A stretch of 64,000 bases of DNA, taken from contig VZRR01009903.1 in NCBI GenBank assembly GCA_013398015.1, forward strand, positions 248,001 to 312,000. The letters run 5' to 3'. The stretch comes from Oreocharis arfaki. Its lineage: Eukaryota; Chordata; Aves; Passeriformes; Paramythiidae. The notes beneath the pieces are model-generated. The model was not told where the DNA came from and searched no databases. It was given only the letters and a program-made list of their open reading frames with translations. This document shows positions 28,077-39,541 of the stretch, one piece after another. How positions within the stretch are numbered: position 1 is the stretch's first letter; each line of letters starts with the position of its first letter. A program made the translations under genes and the position numbers.

Positions 28077-30819
28077 TTGGGTATCTTCAGGTCAACTGGA
28101 AACATAATAACCTTGCACAAAACCCCAGATGGAGCCCATATTGTTTGAGAAGTGGCAATTTAATTTTTTTTTTTAATTAGCAGCTCCTTCAAGATATTAA
28201 TACAGGTTATGCCAGTAAATGCAATTTGTCTGATGTGAAAGTACATGGCTAACACAGGGAACGCAATTCCAAGGTATAGCTAATGTTGAGACTAAAATAC
28301 CTGCATGTTTTCTTTGCACTGCATTCACAGTTACTCTCTCTTTTTTTCTTAGTGGCCAACATACCTAAGGTAGGTGACACAATAAAACAATGCAACTTTC
28401 CTGTGCATCACCAGAAAAAACCACAAAATGTTTCAGAGGAAATCACTCCCCATTACAGGATAACTGTGGGTATTTTATGTATATTTTTAAGAATTCTTAT
28501 TTAGATTATTAATCCTTGAAACTATTGATTTCAAAGCGAAGTTGCAAACTGTGTTTTTGTCATCAGTTCTCTCAGTTACTGCTTAAATTTCCAGTACTGG
28601 CAATCTTTTTTATTAGGATTATTCAGCTTTAGGGTTCTTTTTGGCTTTTTTGAATGTGCAGCAGAGTTGAGTTAGTTGAGATCGTTAACTGAGGTCAAAC
28701 ATTTACTTAATGTTAACTGGGAACAGGCAAAGCTGACTGTTCTCCTTCCCTATTCTGTTACTGAAGAATTACTGTGTGTTTAAACTTTCTTTAAGGGCAC
28801 AAAGAGAGGCACCTCCATTTTCATCTTCAGCAACAATACCCAAGGGCTCTGAATTCAGGCTCATACTTAGCAAGTACATTTCAAAATACATGGATATGGA
28901 AGCCAAGGGTGCCTTTTATTGGCACTGCTCTCAAGACTGAAATTCCGAACAACATTGGAAGAGGTGTGGGAAGAGCTCACTGCAGCCCCTGAGCAAAAGA
29001 GACTAGTAACATAAAGAAATAAGAAGTAAATGACATCCCTTCCTAAACCACAGTTGCTCTTCTCTATTCCTATTAGGCTTTAACAAGAATATTATTTAAA
29101 GCCAAGCACTTAAAACATATTTAAAGATAAATGGTGATGCTCTGAATGCATTAATGAAACATATGATAACTGTTAAATGTAGTTCAAAAAAGTCAACTTA
29201 TATCACATCATATCAGTAGTCCATCAAAACAGTACCATTCAGATTTATTTTCTCTTTTCATTTCAAATCCATTAGAATTTACCTTTTAACACCTATAGAT
29301 ATTGGTTATTACATAAACATAAGCAGTCTCCAAAAAACACCACTGGATTTTGCTCTCTGCCCCTAGGAGTCCAAGAATGGAAAGAACAAACTAGAGGTCA
29401 AAGAGTAATCCCAACAATGACTTGAAGGGAAACATGTAAATTACCTGTCACAAATAAAGAATAATATCAAAGGTTCTGAAGACAGATGAAGTTTGCTGAT
29501 GACAATACGAATGGAAAGCACTTTATTTTAAACACCAGGAAACTCACCCAGAAGAGTCATTAAAAATTACTTCAGATTTGCTACTGCTTAATACACATTA
29601 AAAGGGGGGACAATCAAAGTCTGTGATGACATTTGGCACTGCAGGCAGAACAAACTTTGTATTTACAGCACAATAACCTTTTCAATAAGCCAAGTTATTA
29701 GCACCTAATAATTGTGCTAATTCAACCTAATAATTGATCAGAACGCCACAATCAAGAAACTCAACTCAATCTAGATTCTAAAACCTTATTATCCTATTTT
29801 CTCTCCATTCCTGTGGCAATCCATAGCCCATCAGATCTGCAACACCATGGTTTTTATCATGTTACTTATCCTAAAGACAAGCCAGTCAGCAGGTTTAGAA
29901 GGCAAAGCACTGGGTGATTTGAATGCAGATTAAGAAGACAAAAACATGGCCGAAGTGCTCTAAATACTACTGGCTCTCTCTTCCTAATCATGGCAGCAGA
30001 GGATATTTTGGCAACACTGGAACTAGCGACCAAGAAGAAACTGCTGCAGAAGTTTAGGCAGGACTGACTGCCTGACATTACGGAGATTTCACAGATCCAA
30101 TAAATTTCAGGTTTTTCCTGCTTTTAAAACAGTAAGTGTCCACATATCAGCATGCAAAAAACCAACCCTGATAAAAAACAGCCATACTTCTTTGCATTGG
30201 TCATTTTTCTTTTCCAAAGGAAATCAGTGTCATAAACCATACATCTGACTTCATTTGGACTATTGCTCAGGAAGCCCTACTGAAAATAGAAAGTCCTACT
30301 GAAATAGAAATTGTCAGCCTCACTTGATTCCCTCATTCTAAAAAAAAACCCCACACATTGCTCTTGCAGCTCATGAGTGTTACATAGTCTTTGGGAACTA
30401 AAAATGATACATGATCTATTCCTGCTTTCCCATGCAGAATGATCCAACATAATTTTAAATTTTTTTTTGCCATTTTGGTTTAATTTCTAAAATCACAGCC
30501 TAAGGTCCTACTCAATAAAAATTTCCTATTTAAGGAAAATTACAAGGTTTCTGTTACCTGAACATTCCAATAAGAGGCTTAATTCTAAACTGGGCTGTTA
30601 TTTTAAGAACATGTTCATCCATAAATATGCACAGCATACATGCATATACATCCTGTGTATTTGCTATTTCATAACGCTGACAACCGTAGGGGGCAGTCTC
30701 TGTAGATTTCCAAGGCATTTTTCTCCTCTCTTCACCCCTGGTGAAAACGACTCTCCATGCCATGGATGATAAGCTGTCCTTTCCAGCTGACTGGGCAACG
30801 TGCCTGTTCTGCTTTTCAG

Positions 30820-30927
30820 GACATACATGCAGCCAGGGTCAGCCACCACGTCGGGTCCATCCCCCAGAGATCTCAGCATGGCCGGCCTGTTGATGACAAC
30901 CCTGTAGTCCACTTCTTCAAGAACATT
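30820..30927 (+). CDS. MBP: MBP exon III equivalent
   Basis: A 108-bp exon (36 codons, phase 0 to 0) after a pyrimidine-rich acceptor and before a consensus donor GTAAGT. It begins DIHAARVSHHVGSIPQ and ends in the strongly conserved DDNPVVHFFKNI. The NPVVHFFKNIV segment is the amphipathic membrane-binding helix of MBP and overlaps a well-known mammalian encephalitogenic epitope. The final Val of that helix is contributed by the first codon of the next exon. Confidence 0.97.
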
Positions 30928-31394
30928 GTAAGTTTCCTCTCCTCTTATGCACCAAAATTAAGTAATTTCTTTAGAATCCATCAGTAACAAACACTCCCCT
31001 ATCATTACCCTTCGAGCCCCAAACTGTACTGTGCCCTTGAGCTCATTATTCCATTAAAATACAAAAATAATTTTTAAGTGGAAGACAATACTGAAATGCT
31101 ACCAAAAAAAAGCATGTGAACCTCCATTAGCACAGTCAAATGCTAACCATGCCAGTTATACAGCTTCACCATATATAGGTTTTTTCCTTGTGTCTTCAAC
31201 ACTGGCAGTATTCAGAAATTATTACTGTTTCAAGACAGACATAAATCCAATGTCTTCCAGGCAAAGCCTAAGACAGCAGAGGAGCTTTTCAGTGCAATTA
31301 CCATTTTTAGCTCATGGTTAATGTGCAAAAGGCCTGATGATTTCCGACATTTATTTTTGCCTTCGTTTGACAACTCTTCTGTGTTGGTTTTTAG
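30928..31394. other. MBP: MBP intron, 467 bp
   Basis: GTAAGT donor, GGTTTTTAG acceptor. Nothing further recognised. Confidence 0.9.
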
Positions 31395-31430
31395 GTCTCA
31401 CCCCGTACACCTCCCCCAATGCAAGCGAAG
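31395..31430 (+). CDS. MBP: MBP exon IV equivalent (36 bp, PRTPPP exon)
   Basis: Twelve codons reading VSPRTPPPMQAK, flanked by TTTTTAG and GTAAGC, phase 0 to 0. It carries the conserved PRTPPP motif: the threonine is the classical MAP-kinase site and the prolines form the polyproline segment that binds SH3 domains such as Fyn in mammals. The exon has its usual very short length. Confidence 0.97.
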
Positions 31431-31991
31431 GTAAGCAGTTTCAGGGGCTCAAGGGATTTACAGACTAATTCACACTAATTGAACTGATTCATTGTCTCTA
31501 ATGGCACTAAGTAAAAGTCTACAGGTATCACGGGGAACAATTTAAAGCAAGAGCCTAAGACATAGAAGCCACGGTTCTCTTCCTCACGCACTTCCTAACT
31601 TTGTGCATGACTAATTGAAGCCACTTGCAGCGATTTTTATATTCAATTTATGCTGCGATTGCTTTATGTAATGAACTAACAATAGGTAATGCTTTCAAAC
31701 AAGCCTCTCCAACCAGGAGCTGTGCTTCCATTTACTCAACTCAGCTGGCTTTTGAAGTATGGAATACTGACAAACCATGGCTAGTGAAATCAGTTCTAGT
31801 AATTACAATAAACAATTTTGCCGTTTTTTTTCTTCATGAAATGACTGTACAGATTGTTGTTTTCAACTCCTGCCTGCCTCATTACCTGGCCATTATTTCA
31901 TAATCTTGGCTGTCTTTTCATTTTCTTCTGTGTATGGCAGACCCAGATGTTCATGTGATCATGTCGTTGTTTCTATTTCTTGCATGTACAG
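31431..31991. other. MBP: MBP intron, 561 bp
   Basis: GTAAGC donor, TGCATGTACAG acceptor. No other feature recognised. Confidence 0.9.
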
Positions 31992-32024
31992 GGAAGAGGA
32001 TTATCCCTCACCAGATTTAGCTGG
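31992..32024 (+). CDS. MBP: MBP exon V equivalent (33-bp microexon)
   Basis: Eleven codons reading GRGLSLTRFSW, phase 0 to 0, donor GTAGGT. Its length equals that of the mammalian exon V. The central position is Thr (SLTRFSW), where I recall Ser in mammals. Confidence 0.96.
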
Positions 32025-32998
32025 GTAGGTGACGAATGTGCTTTCGGCAACAGCCTTTTTATTTACCAGGCCAAAGCATATCTTGCTCCATTGCCTCAAG
32101 CTGCTGCAGCAACGTGATAATTTTGTCTCAATTTTGCTATTTTGCTTTTCCTGTTTCACCTTCCTCCCTCCTTCCACAGCACTTTAAGATGGTAATTGTG
32201 TTGCTTGCTCTTATCCTGCAATTTGACAGCCCTTGCAGCAATAATTTCTTTTGCTTCAGCGCAAAGGGAGCAAAATCCACTGCATGGCAAAGCTCTCCTC
32301 CCTTAAAGGCTCCTGGAAGACTCATCTGCTGCATTTTTCTTCTCCTAGGATGGACCAAAAATGGGAGGGAGGGCTGGGATGAGATAAGTGCTTATTCCAC
32401 TTTTCCAACCACTTTTACACAGTAAAGCCTGCAAAACTAACGCTGTCACTAACCTCAGTATTTTGTCCCACCTTTCCTGTCAGTTAGAAGTGATCTGCCT
32501 AAGCAATTCCTAGTCAAGTTCTTCCCACAGTTGTCTCACAACTAATTAAATTCTACTTCTCTACCACAGGTTTGATTTTATATGAGATGGCATGCAAATT
32601 ACTGGCATTTTAAGACAAAATATCAAAGCCTTCAAGCCATTAAGCATTTCTTTCACTATGAGAACACCACATATTAGCTGATGTGTTTGACATCTTAGAA
32701 CTCAAGAAATTAAAACATTTTAAGTTTTGTCACACAGGTTAACCTTCTGAGTATTTAATTTTTGAATATTAATTAATTTTTTACAGATTGATGCTTCTCT
32801 CAGATTTGAATCTTTTCAGATAATTTCCTAACATTTTCCTTCATCCTTGTTTATCACATAGAAGACTGTTTTATTGCAACAACCTCCAAATTCTTCATTT
32901 AAGTATTACATTTCAGTGATCACAAACAAAGACTCCAACGTGCATATGATGATTTGAATGTGATAATTTGCAATATACATGAAAATCTTTCTTTGCAG
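32025..32998. other. MBP: MBP intron, 974 bp
   Basis: GTAGGT donor, TTTCTTTGCAG acceptor. The 3' half is AT-rich. No other feature recognised. Confidence 0.9.
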
Positions 32999-33121
32999 GG
33001 TGGTGAAGGACACAAGCCAGGATATGGAAGCGGAAAATTCTATGAGCATAAATCTGCTCACAAGGGACACAAGGGATCCTATCATGAGGGCCAGGGCACT
33101 CTTTCCAGAATCTTTAAACTG
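32999..33121 (+). CDS. MBP: MBP exon VI equivalent (123 bp)
   Basis: Forty-one codons, phase 0 to 0, reading from GGEGHKPGYGSGK through HKSAHKGHKG to GTLSRIFKL. It is Gly/His/Lys-rich and holds the third membrane-binding segment of MBP. In mammals this exon is a cassette, included in the larger MBP isoforms and skipped in the smaller ones. Here the donor is GTAAAG, weaker than its neighbours (A at +5), which is compatible with variable inclusion; that is an inference. Confidence 0.96.
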
Positions 33122-35607
33122 GTAAAGTACAATTGAACTTTAAGTACAAAAAAAACTGAACTGGGAGAAAGAGAAGCCAAACCTCTCCAGAATCTGCCAT
33201 GTTTGAAACCACCAGATTTCCTTAAAGCTTCTGACGGAAATAGATTTGTATGGATAAACCAGAAGGTTATTTTGTGGCTTAGGGACTACTTACATGATAG
33301 GAAACAAAAATACACAGTTAGAGGCCATCAGCAAAGAAGGTAAGTCCACAATGTCCCACAAAGACCTGCACCAGGATCAGTGTTTACTGAATGCAAAAAT
33401 GATCTGGAATACAGAAGACAAATGAGATGACACAGCTTGTTGCTGCTAAACTATTTAGCACAGAAAATGAAAGAAAACTGATAAACAACAGAAGGGTAGT
33501 ACAGGGCAGTGCTGGACACATATTTGGATGCAATAACACTTCGAGCAGGGACTGCTTGTTCCCATCCCAGGTGGGAGAACTCCTACAGTATATGTCAGTA
33601 TCACAAGTTAGGACACCACAAAGTGAAGCAAATCAGAAAACTGTCATATGAGAAATGGTGACATTATCTTTAGTCTGGTTCAATTCCTCATTTCAAGGCA
33701 CAGCCACAGCAACACAGGCAATAAATGAAAACAGAACATTAAAAAAAAGGTCAGTTGTGAGGATTTTTCATATTCTATGTCAAGAAAGAGACACATGAAA
33801 AGCACACTATATCCACTGGCAGATACTATAAGGAATACTGTATTTTCCCTCAAAGGCGGTGAAGGCAGTGAATTCACTCGTAACAAATCACCCAGTGCAA
33901 TATCTGCACATGAAGATGCAATAAGCATTCATCTTAACTTCAAGTCAGAAGGTCTGAGATCCTTAGCAAAGCTGATCATTTCAGACTCTTACTATTCCTC
34001 CCTGCAACAGGAGACGTAACAGTGCCTTATTCTGTAGCAAAACCCACATTTTTGTCTCTTACACAGTTTAGATTTTATAGCTCCCATTGTACAGCTGTCT
34101 TCCAAATATATGCAGCACCAGGTGACAGCACAAAAGCTTCAAGCAAGTAGTCGGAATTCTTATGTTGCAATTTAAGAAAAGGAACGATCTCTTCAGAGGC
34201 CCTGGTAAAAATCAAACGCATTTTAAGTCTTATTTTCACATTGTGCACTTGGCAGTTTTTAGTGGGGTTCACATACATCAACTATTCCATGGCTATGTAG
34301 TGACATTATTTGTAAAATTTCATCATTTCAACATCTGAAAATACGCATTAATGACCTCCCATGAAATTGAACATTCTCTTTTTTGCATAATCATCACAGC
34401 TGTTGTAGTTTAGATTTATATATATCTGAGGGATACATACACCAGTTCTACTTTTTAGATAGCCTTTTGCCAGCCATTATAATTTCTGGAACTTTGATAC
34501 GAGTGTTATTCAGGCCCATTTGATTTAGACCCACTGTTTACAGGAGAAGGCATTAATTACTATTTCTTTATATAGTTCTACAGTCTTGAAAAACAAAAAC
34601 TTATCCATTCTGTAAGATACGTTTGAAAGAAAAAAAGCTGATTACCTAATGAATTAGCCTGAATTTTCCTAGAAACAGTTCTGTAAAACTAAGGAGGCAG
34701 CCTTTAAAGATGAGAGAAATATAAATAAAGAAAATTAAGTCTCAAAGTACACACATGTGCTTTTTTTTAAGTAAACAGTTCACCTGATTACAGTAACAAT
34801 TACCACACCATCTCACATTTGTGATCTTACGCCTAGTTTTTCAAGATTTGCCTATCGAAGAGTTGCTAAAGCTAAGGGAACAAGATATCAAGCTAGCCTA
34901 ATCTTAAATTCCAAAAAATGAAATGTCAAAATTTCAGCTTGGATCATCTTTGCTATAGAACTGCTTCTTTCCTCAAGTGCAGGTTTATGAATTGTCACGG
35001 TTTTATCCTCCTAGTTTGACACTTTCTTATTATTTCTAATAGGGCAGGTTTCTGCCCTTCTATCTTTTCTTAGCTTTCTCCTGTATTTGCAGCTGAGCTT
35101 TCCATACAAGTCTCATGTTGATGTAACACTGATAATTTACTGCAGAATGAAACTATTAACTTTCAGTTCTTTCAGACGAGAGACTATTACACCTCATATA
35201 CAAGGTCTGGAGATTTTGTTTTGTTGTTTGTTTTTTTGAAGTATGCACACAGTACAGGGTATATAAAAATGAAATTTTCCATGATGTCCAAGCAAATAAA
35301 TTGTTTTCATTATGAAGGCCTGAGTAAGAACATGCACTTAAAAGTAATTAATGAGAGACCGTCTAGTCCTGTGTGGAAGATTTAATGAGAGTAAATTAAT
35401 CCTATGTGAAAAGATATGAAAATCAATCATCTTTTTGAAATGAAAATCCCAGTAATATTTAGTGATATACTAGAGGCAACTGCAGGCCATTTTCATTAGA
35501 TAGTATTTAAAATTTTGTCATACTTACTACAGATTGATGTTTTGCAATGCACAGCCCCAAATACATATAAATTCCTAATTAATCCAACTCTGTTCTTCCC
35601 TCCACAG
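33122..35607. other. MBP: MBP last intron, 2486 bp
   Basis: GTAAAG donor, CTTCCCTCCACAG acceptor. It contains a possible decayed LINE reverse-transcriptase relic near 33255-33420. The rest is AT-rich without recognised features. Confidence 0.88.
33255..33420 (+). mobile_element. Possible ancient non-LTR reverse-transcriptase relic
   Basis: A + strand frame reads VILWLRDYLHDRKQKYTVRG, a pattern typical of non-LTR (CR1/L2-like) reverse transcriptases (W..YL..R.Q...V.G). In the expected spacing it is followed, after frame slips, by VPQ...PGSVF and an NDL, reminiscent of the GVPQGSVLGP...NDL block. The copy is broken by stops and has no clear borders. This is pattern matching by eye on a short stretch, and chance similarity is possible. 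Confidence 0.35.
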
Positions 35608-35664
35608 GGAGGCTCTGGGTCCCGACCTGGATCGCGGTCTGGTTCACCCATTGCTAGGCGCTGA
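35608..35664 (+). CDS. MBP: MBP exon VII equivalent, C-terminus and stop
   Basis: Eighteen codons plus TGA (35662-35664), reading GGSGSRPGSRSGSPIARR. This is the conserved Arg/Gly/Ser C-terminus, whose paired terminal arginines are deimination targets in mammals. Acceptor CTCCACAG, phase 0. It joins the preceding exon after IFKL. Confidence 0.98.
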   Translation, partial: GGSGSRPGSRSGSPIARR

Positions 35665-37400
35665 AGCTCCAAGATGCCATCCAAGGATCATGTACTCTGC
35701 TTCATAATATAACTGCCTTAAAATTAGTAACAGCTGCCACAGTTACCTAGATAGATGCAATCCATTACTTAATGCCAACAATTAGGTTCTGCATGCAGTA
35801 GATTATACAAACTTCTATTGGCAATCCCTGAGCAACAGTTGAATGAAAGGAACACAAAAAGTAGCTTTACTAGATGTTTTCCTTATTTTATGTGAAGTAA
35901 CAAGATCTCTGACTTTACCTGCTCTTCTTCAGAATGCCCTAACTGTATGCTGGACTCCTTTATTTCTCCCAAGCACCTAATTTAAGCTCAACTCTTCTGG
36001 TTTCGGTTTAGTGAACATCAGAATTACAAATAAAGAGCTATAATGTCTTGGACACTGAGCACTGCTGTTAATGAATTTTTGAGACACTGCTGTTAAAAAC
36101 AAAAAAACCCCAACATGTGCAGAAGTTGTAAGGACTGTTTATCCAAATTTTCTTTTTTGTTTTTTTTTTGTTTTGTTTTAATCTTCCTTCTCTCACTCAC
36201 AGAATAATTTATTTTCATAACAGGATTAGGCAGTCATGGAAAGGTTTATCAAACATTGGGAGTTCAAGGTATGTGAAGTGTGGGAGGGGGCAGATGTTGT
36301 AGAATCAATACGATGTGGAGCAATAGCAATAAGGAAATTCTTTTCATACTACAAATTGCTCATTGCATCCAAACCATTAGAATAAAGAGTAGATGAGGGA
36401 GAGAAAGAGGATTTCAAATTTGAGTTAGACTAATGTTACAAAATAAGGGATATTCCCAGAGAAACATCAAAGATTGCACAAGTGACCACCAGATATCACT
36501 GGTGCTTCACATAAACTCTGCTGCAACAGCATTAACTTTGCAGTACAACAAGTAAATAAGCATATAAACAAAAAAGTCTAATTTCTGGAAGAAAGCCCTT
36601 CAGTACTGGTATCTCAGATAGTCCTGCACATCTCACGTTAGACTTTCAAACCTTTCTCTTGGTATTGCAGCAGTGTTGTATTTGATTGGCTCATGTTTTG
36701 CCTGAGTAACACCTGGATGCCTGTTAAGGGCAGTGCACCAAAGCAAACTCATAGTAAACTACTGTGAACATTTAACTGTTGTATTGTAGTTGCCTCGTAG
36801 AAATAAATTATAGCTCAGATAGATTTAGACATTAATTGTTCACAAATTACTAAAATGAATGTGTGGAGATGGTATTTCCAACCACACTTAGGGAAATAAA
36901 TGCTCTTCTGAATTGCACTGTTTTATTACTTAAACTTACCATTTCTTCAAACTATCATCTAAATGTCTAATTAATTATTTTATTTTTTTAGTTTTAGCCA
37001 ATGCACTGTAGATTACAGTTAGTGCTTCCTAGGTTGAAACTGCATTCCTAATAAGTGCCCAGTGAAAGTTACCTATGAATATATATGTTAATTGCATTTC
37101 ACATCTAAATCTATTGTAGGTTTAAATCAGTGCCCATTAATATGAAGCAATGGAAGATGAGATACATAGAGAAAATACATAGAGACTAAAGAAAACAAAA
37201 CTGCCAAAATTATTAAGCATACACACACATATTACATCTATTATCTTCGTTGGTTGCTATGTGTATTTTTCTATTGTAGCTTCATTCAGATGTATACTCT
37301 GCAAAGTAATAGTTGATTTAATTTGAACACGTATTGTTCTTACAGGAACACAGCTTTTAAAAATAGTCATTATTGAAATAAAGTAATCAACTTGAAATGA
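35665..37400 (+). other. MBP: MBP 3' UTR
   Basis: AT-rich, non-coding and about 1.7 kb, near the length expected for MBP. AATAAA hexamers occur at 36029-36034, 36802-36807, 36895-36900 and 37377-37382. The last is followed within 30 bp by a T/G-rich stretch and is the likeliest main end. A T-rich tract lies at 36150-36180. MBP mRNA is carried to myelin processes through a 3' UTR A2 response element in mammals; I see no full match, only CCAAGGATCATG at 35681-35692 as a partial one. The cleavage point is approximate. Confidence 0.75.
37377..37382 (+). terminator. MBP: Likely MBP distal poly(A) signal
   Basis: Canonical AATAAA followed by a G/T-rich stretch around 37408-37425. It is the most 3' canonical hexamer before the inter-gene region and gives a 3' UTR of the expected size. 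Confidence 0.7.
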
Positions 37401-38703
37401 AACTTGGGCCAGTTTTGTTTTTTACACAGGAAAAGGTCACATATATATGTATTTTTAGGTCTGTTTTATTTCCCCACACACACATACAGAGTTTATGAAT
37501 AATGTTTAGAAACTAGAAAATGACACTTTGGGACCCTGCACACAGGCTTCTAGTGACATTGCATGGCCCAGAAGGCTGACAGTAGGACACAAGAATTATG
37601 GAATGCCAGTGCCTACGAAGTGATAGCTACAGGCCAGAGGGATATTGCAAGGCATAAGGTGTCTATGAACAGGCAATGAAAACTTGCCCCCCTCATGAAC
37701 AACGGTGGTGCAAACAGCCCTCAGAAATGTGAAAGAGTATTTGAAGTAAAAAAGCCAGGGAAATACATCTTTCAAAATACTGCACTGTAGAGCAACAGAA
37801 TTTATCCAAAACTTCCCCCTCAGACATCTTTCCCAGAGGGTGGAAGCGGTTTTTTTGGATTTACTTCCTTTAGAGGAATAGGTACAGTACTTGAAAGCAT
37901 TGTTTTACCAACATGAAAAGAGATTAAAACTTAGCCTGAAATTTATTCTTTTAGTTACTCACCAGTAGTTTTGATGAAAACCAGCAGTTTAAACAGCCAT
38001 TTGATTTGTAAGCAAAGGATTTTTCTTGAAACAGGAATGCACAACCAATACTAGGAGTGGGTATTTTAATGTACTGAAGGAACGGACATAAACCGAAAGA
38101 AATTGTGAGCAGACACAAGCCAAAAAGCCAAAGGCTAGCACAAGCCTACTACTGCCTCAAACCAGAAAGAACAGAGGCTGTCCTAAGTAAGCACTGTTCA
38201 CTTACCCACTGTACAACGCGGCTCTTCAAGCACTCCTCAGAACAAGAGCTCTTCTGCTTCCTTAAATAATGCATCTACTTTAACACTGCTTTTGAAAATA
38301 CCAACATATTGGTTACCGTGTCTGTATTTTTACTGAACGTCAATGCCTAACTGCTCTGAAAAGCTCCAACTCAATCTTACCAAGGCTATAAAAACCTCTG
38401 TCAGGACACTTTGAAATTCAAGAGGGAAGAGGATGCAGGGAAGCAAACCAAATACAATGTTAGAAAGAAATTTTCTGAAAGTCTATTATTGTAACTGACA
38501 AGATTTCCAAGGGCTGGAGGAGTAGCAAACTGAATTCAGGAAAAATATCAGCTGACACCACAACTCACATGGTTTATTTAACACTTTCAAGACTTGCCAC
38601 AAACTCGCTGCCTCTAACCATAGAGACATAACACTTTGAGAAGTGACCCTTTAAAAATGGCATCTTTTACTCATAAGATGGGCTTTTAGGTTGTGCTTAC
38701 TGA

Positions 38704-38775
38704 GCATCACAGAATCACTGAATGCTTTGGGTTGGAAGGGACCTTAAAGATCACCTAGTTCCAAGCCCTTTGTGC
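38704..38775 (-). mobile_element. CR1 3'-end fragment
   Basis: The + strand reads CACAGAATCACTGAATG, then GGTTGGAAGGGACCTTAAAG. This is the reverse complement of the highly conserved CR1 3' UTR tail. Only about 70 bp are recognisable. Confidence 0.85.
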
Positions 38776-39480
38776 ATTTATAAAGTATTCCCTGAAACAG
38801 CAGGGAAAAATTTTCATACATGGTACATGCAACACAGCACATTTTGCTATATTATTACAGATAAACAGGGTGCTATGCCATGAGGCCAGACAACTGTAAG
38901 ATATAATGTCTTTCTTAAACAGCTGAAACACTCACATGCTGCCTGGAAGGGAAGGCACTGCTGGAAGGACTTTATTCTTTACATCTAATATTCAGACACG
39001 CACTTTTGTAAACAGAGTTTTTCCAATCTCTTAGAATCCAGAATCATATGCTTAAAAAATACACGAAACAGAATTTGGAAAAAAGTAATATTATTTAGCA
39101 TGTTTTTGAATTAAATATTCCACATAACAAAAGTGTTATTTTCATGTCACCAACTATATTACTTATATACATATGCTGAACAGTTAACAAAAGAATTCAG
39201 AGATGCCCTATCAAAACAAGCAGCAATTTCTTGCTTCAGCAATCTGAAATAACTAGTTTTTATCATAGACAGAGTATAGACAATATTTACAGAAAAGGGC
39301 TTTTAGGGTCTGAGAACAATTATCTTTTAGAAAGTAAATAAAGTCCAGGTCTGCATTATGGTACAACATATCCACCACTGATCTAGAAGTACTTGTGGCA
39401 ACTGAACAGATGAACTTCTTGCAACTGAGATTAGTATTTACAAAATATACTGATCAGCCACACAGAGGCTCAAAACTTTA

Positions 39481-39541
39481 AATATATATATATACATATA
39501 TAAGCACATATATATATATATCTATATATATGTAACATATA
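39481..39541. repeat. (TA)n microsatellite
   Basis: Long alternating TA run with short CA/GCA interruptions, strongly self-complementary. Confidence 0.9.

Larger units (their letters stand above)
18702..30819. other. MBP: MBP intron I (12.1 kb)
   Basis: Donor GTGAGC at 18702, acceptor TTCTGCTTTTCAG at 30819. No coding exon recognised inside, notably no counterpart of the 26-residue mammalian exon II. It contains a perfect 17-bp tandem repeat at 19799-19832 and a TA/CA microsatellite at 28006-28076. No CR1 copy was recognised, in contrast to the ZNF236 introns. Confidence 0.85.
18271..37400 (+). other. MBP: MBP gene, spliced span of the portion present
   Basis: Myelin basic protein is the basic, intrinsically disordered cytoplasmic protein that glues opposing membrane leaflets in compact myelin; Golli isoforms add an N-terminal Golli part and act in neurons, oligodendrocyte precursors and lymphoid cells. 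Coding exons here are 18271-18701, 30820-30927, 31395-31430, 31992-32024, 32999-33121 and 35608-35664, with introns of 12118, 467, 561, 974 and 2486 bp. All internal coding junctions are phase 0, with AG acceptors and GT donors. The classic product from the ATG at 18531 is 175 residues (57+36+12+11+41+18), close to the usual bird length of about 174. The mammalian exon numbering (I, III-VII) is used below. No exon II equivalent was found. Upstream Golli exons lie outside the window or are not recognisable. Confidence 0.97.

Noticed and set aside
28354..28370. A 17-bp microexon between CTTTTTTTCTTAG and GTAGGT in MBP intron I
   Set aside because: The splice-like borders are good, but the length is not a multiple of three while both neighbouring MBP exons are phase 0, and no known MBP isoform content is encoded.
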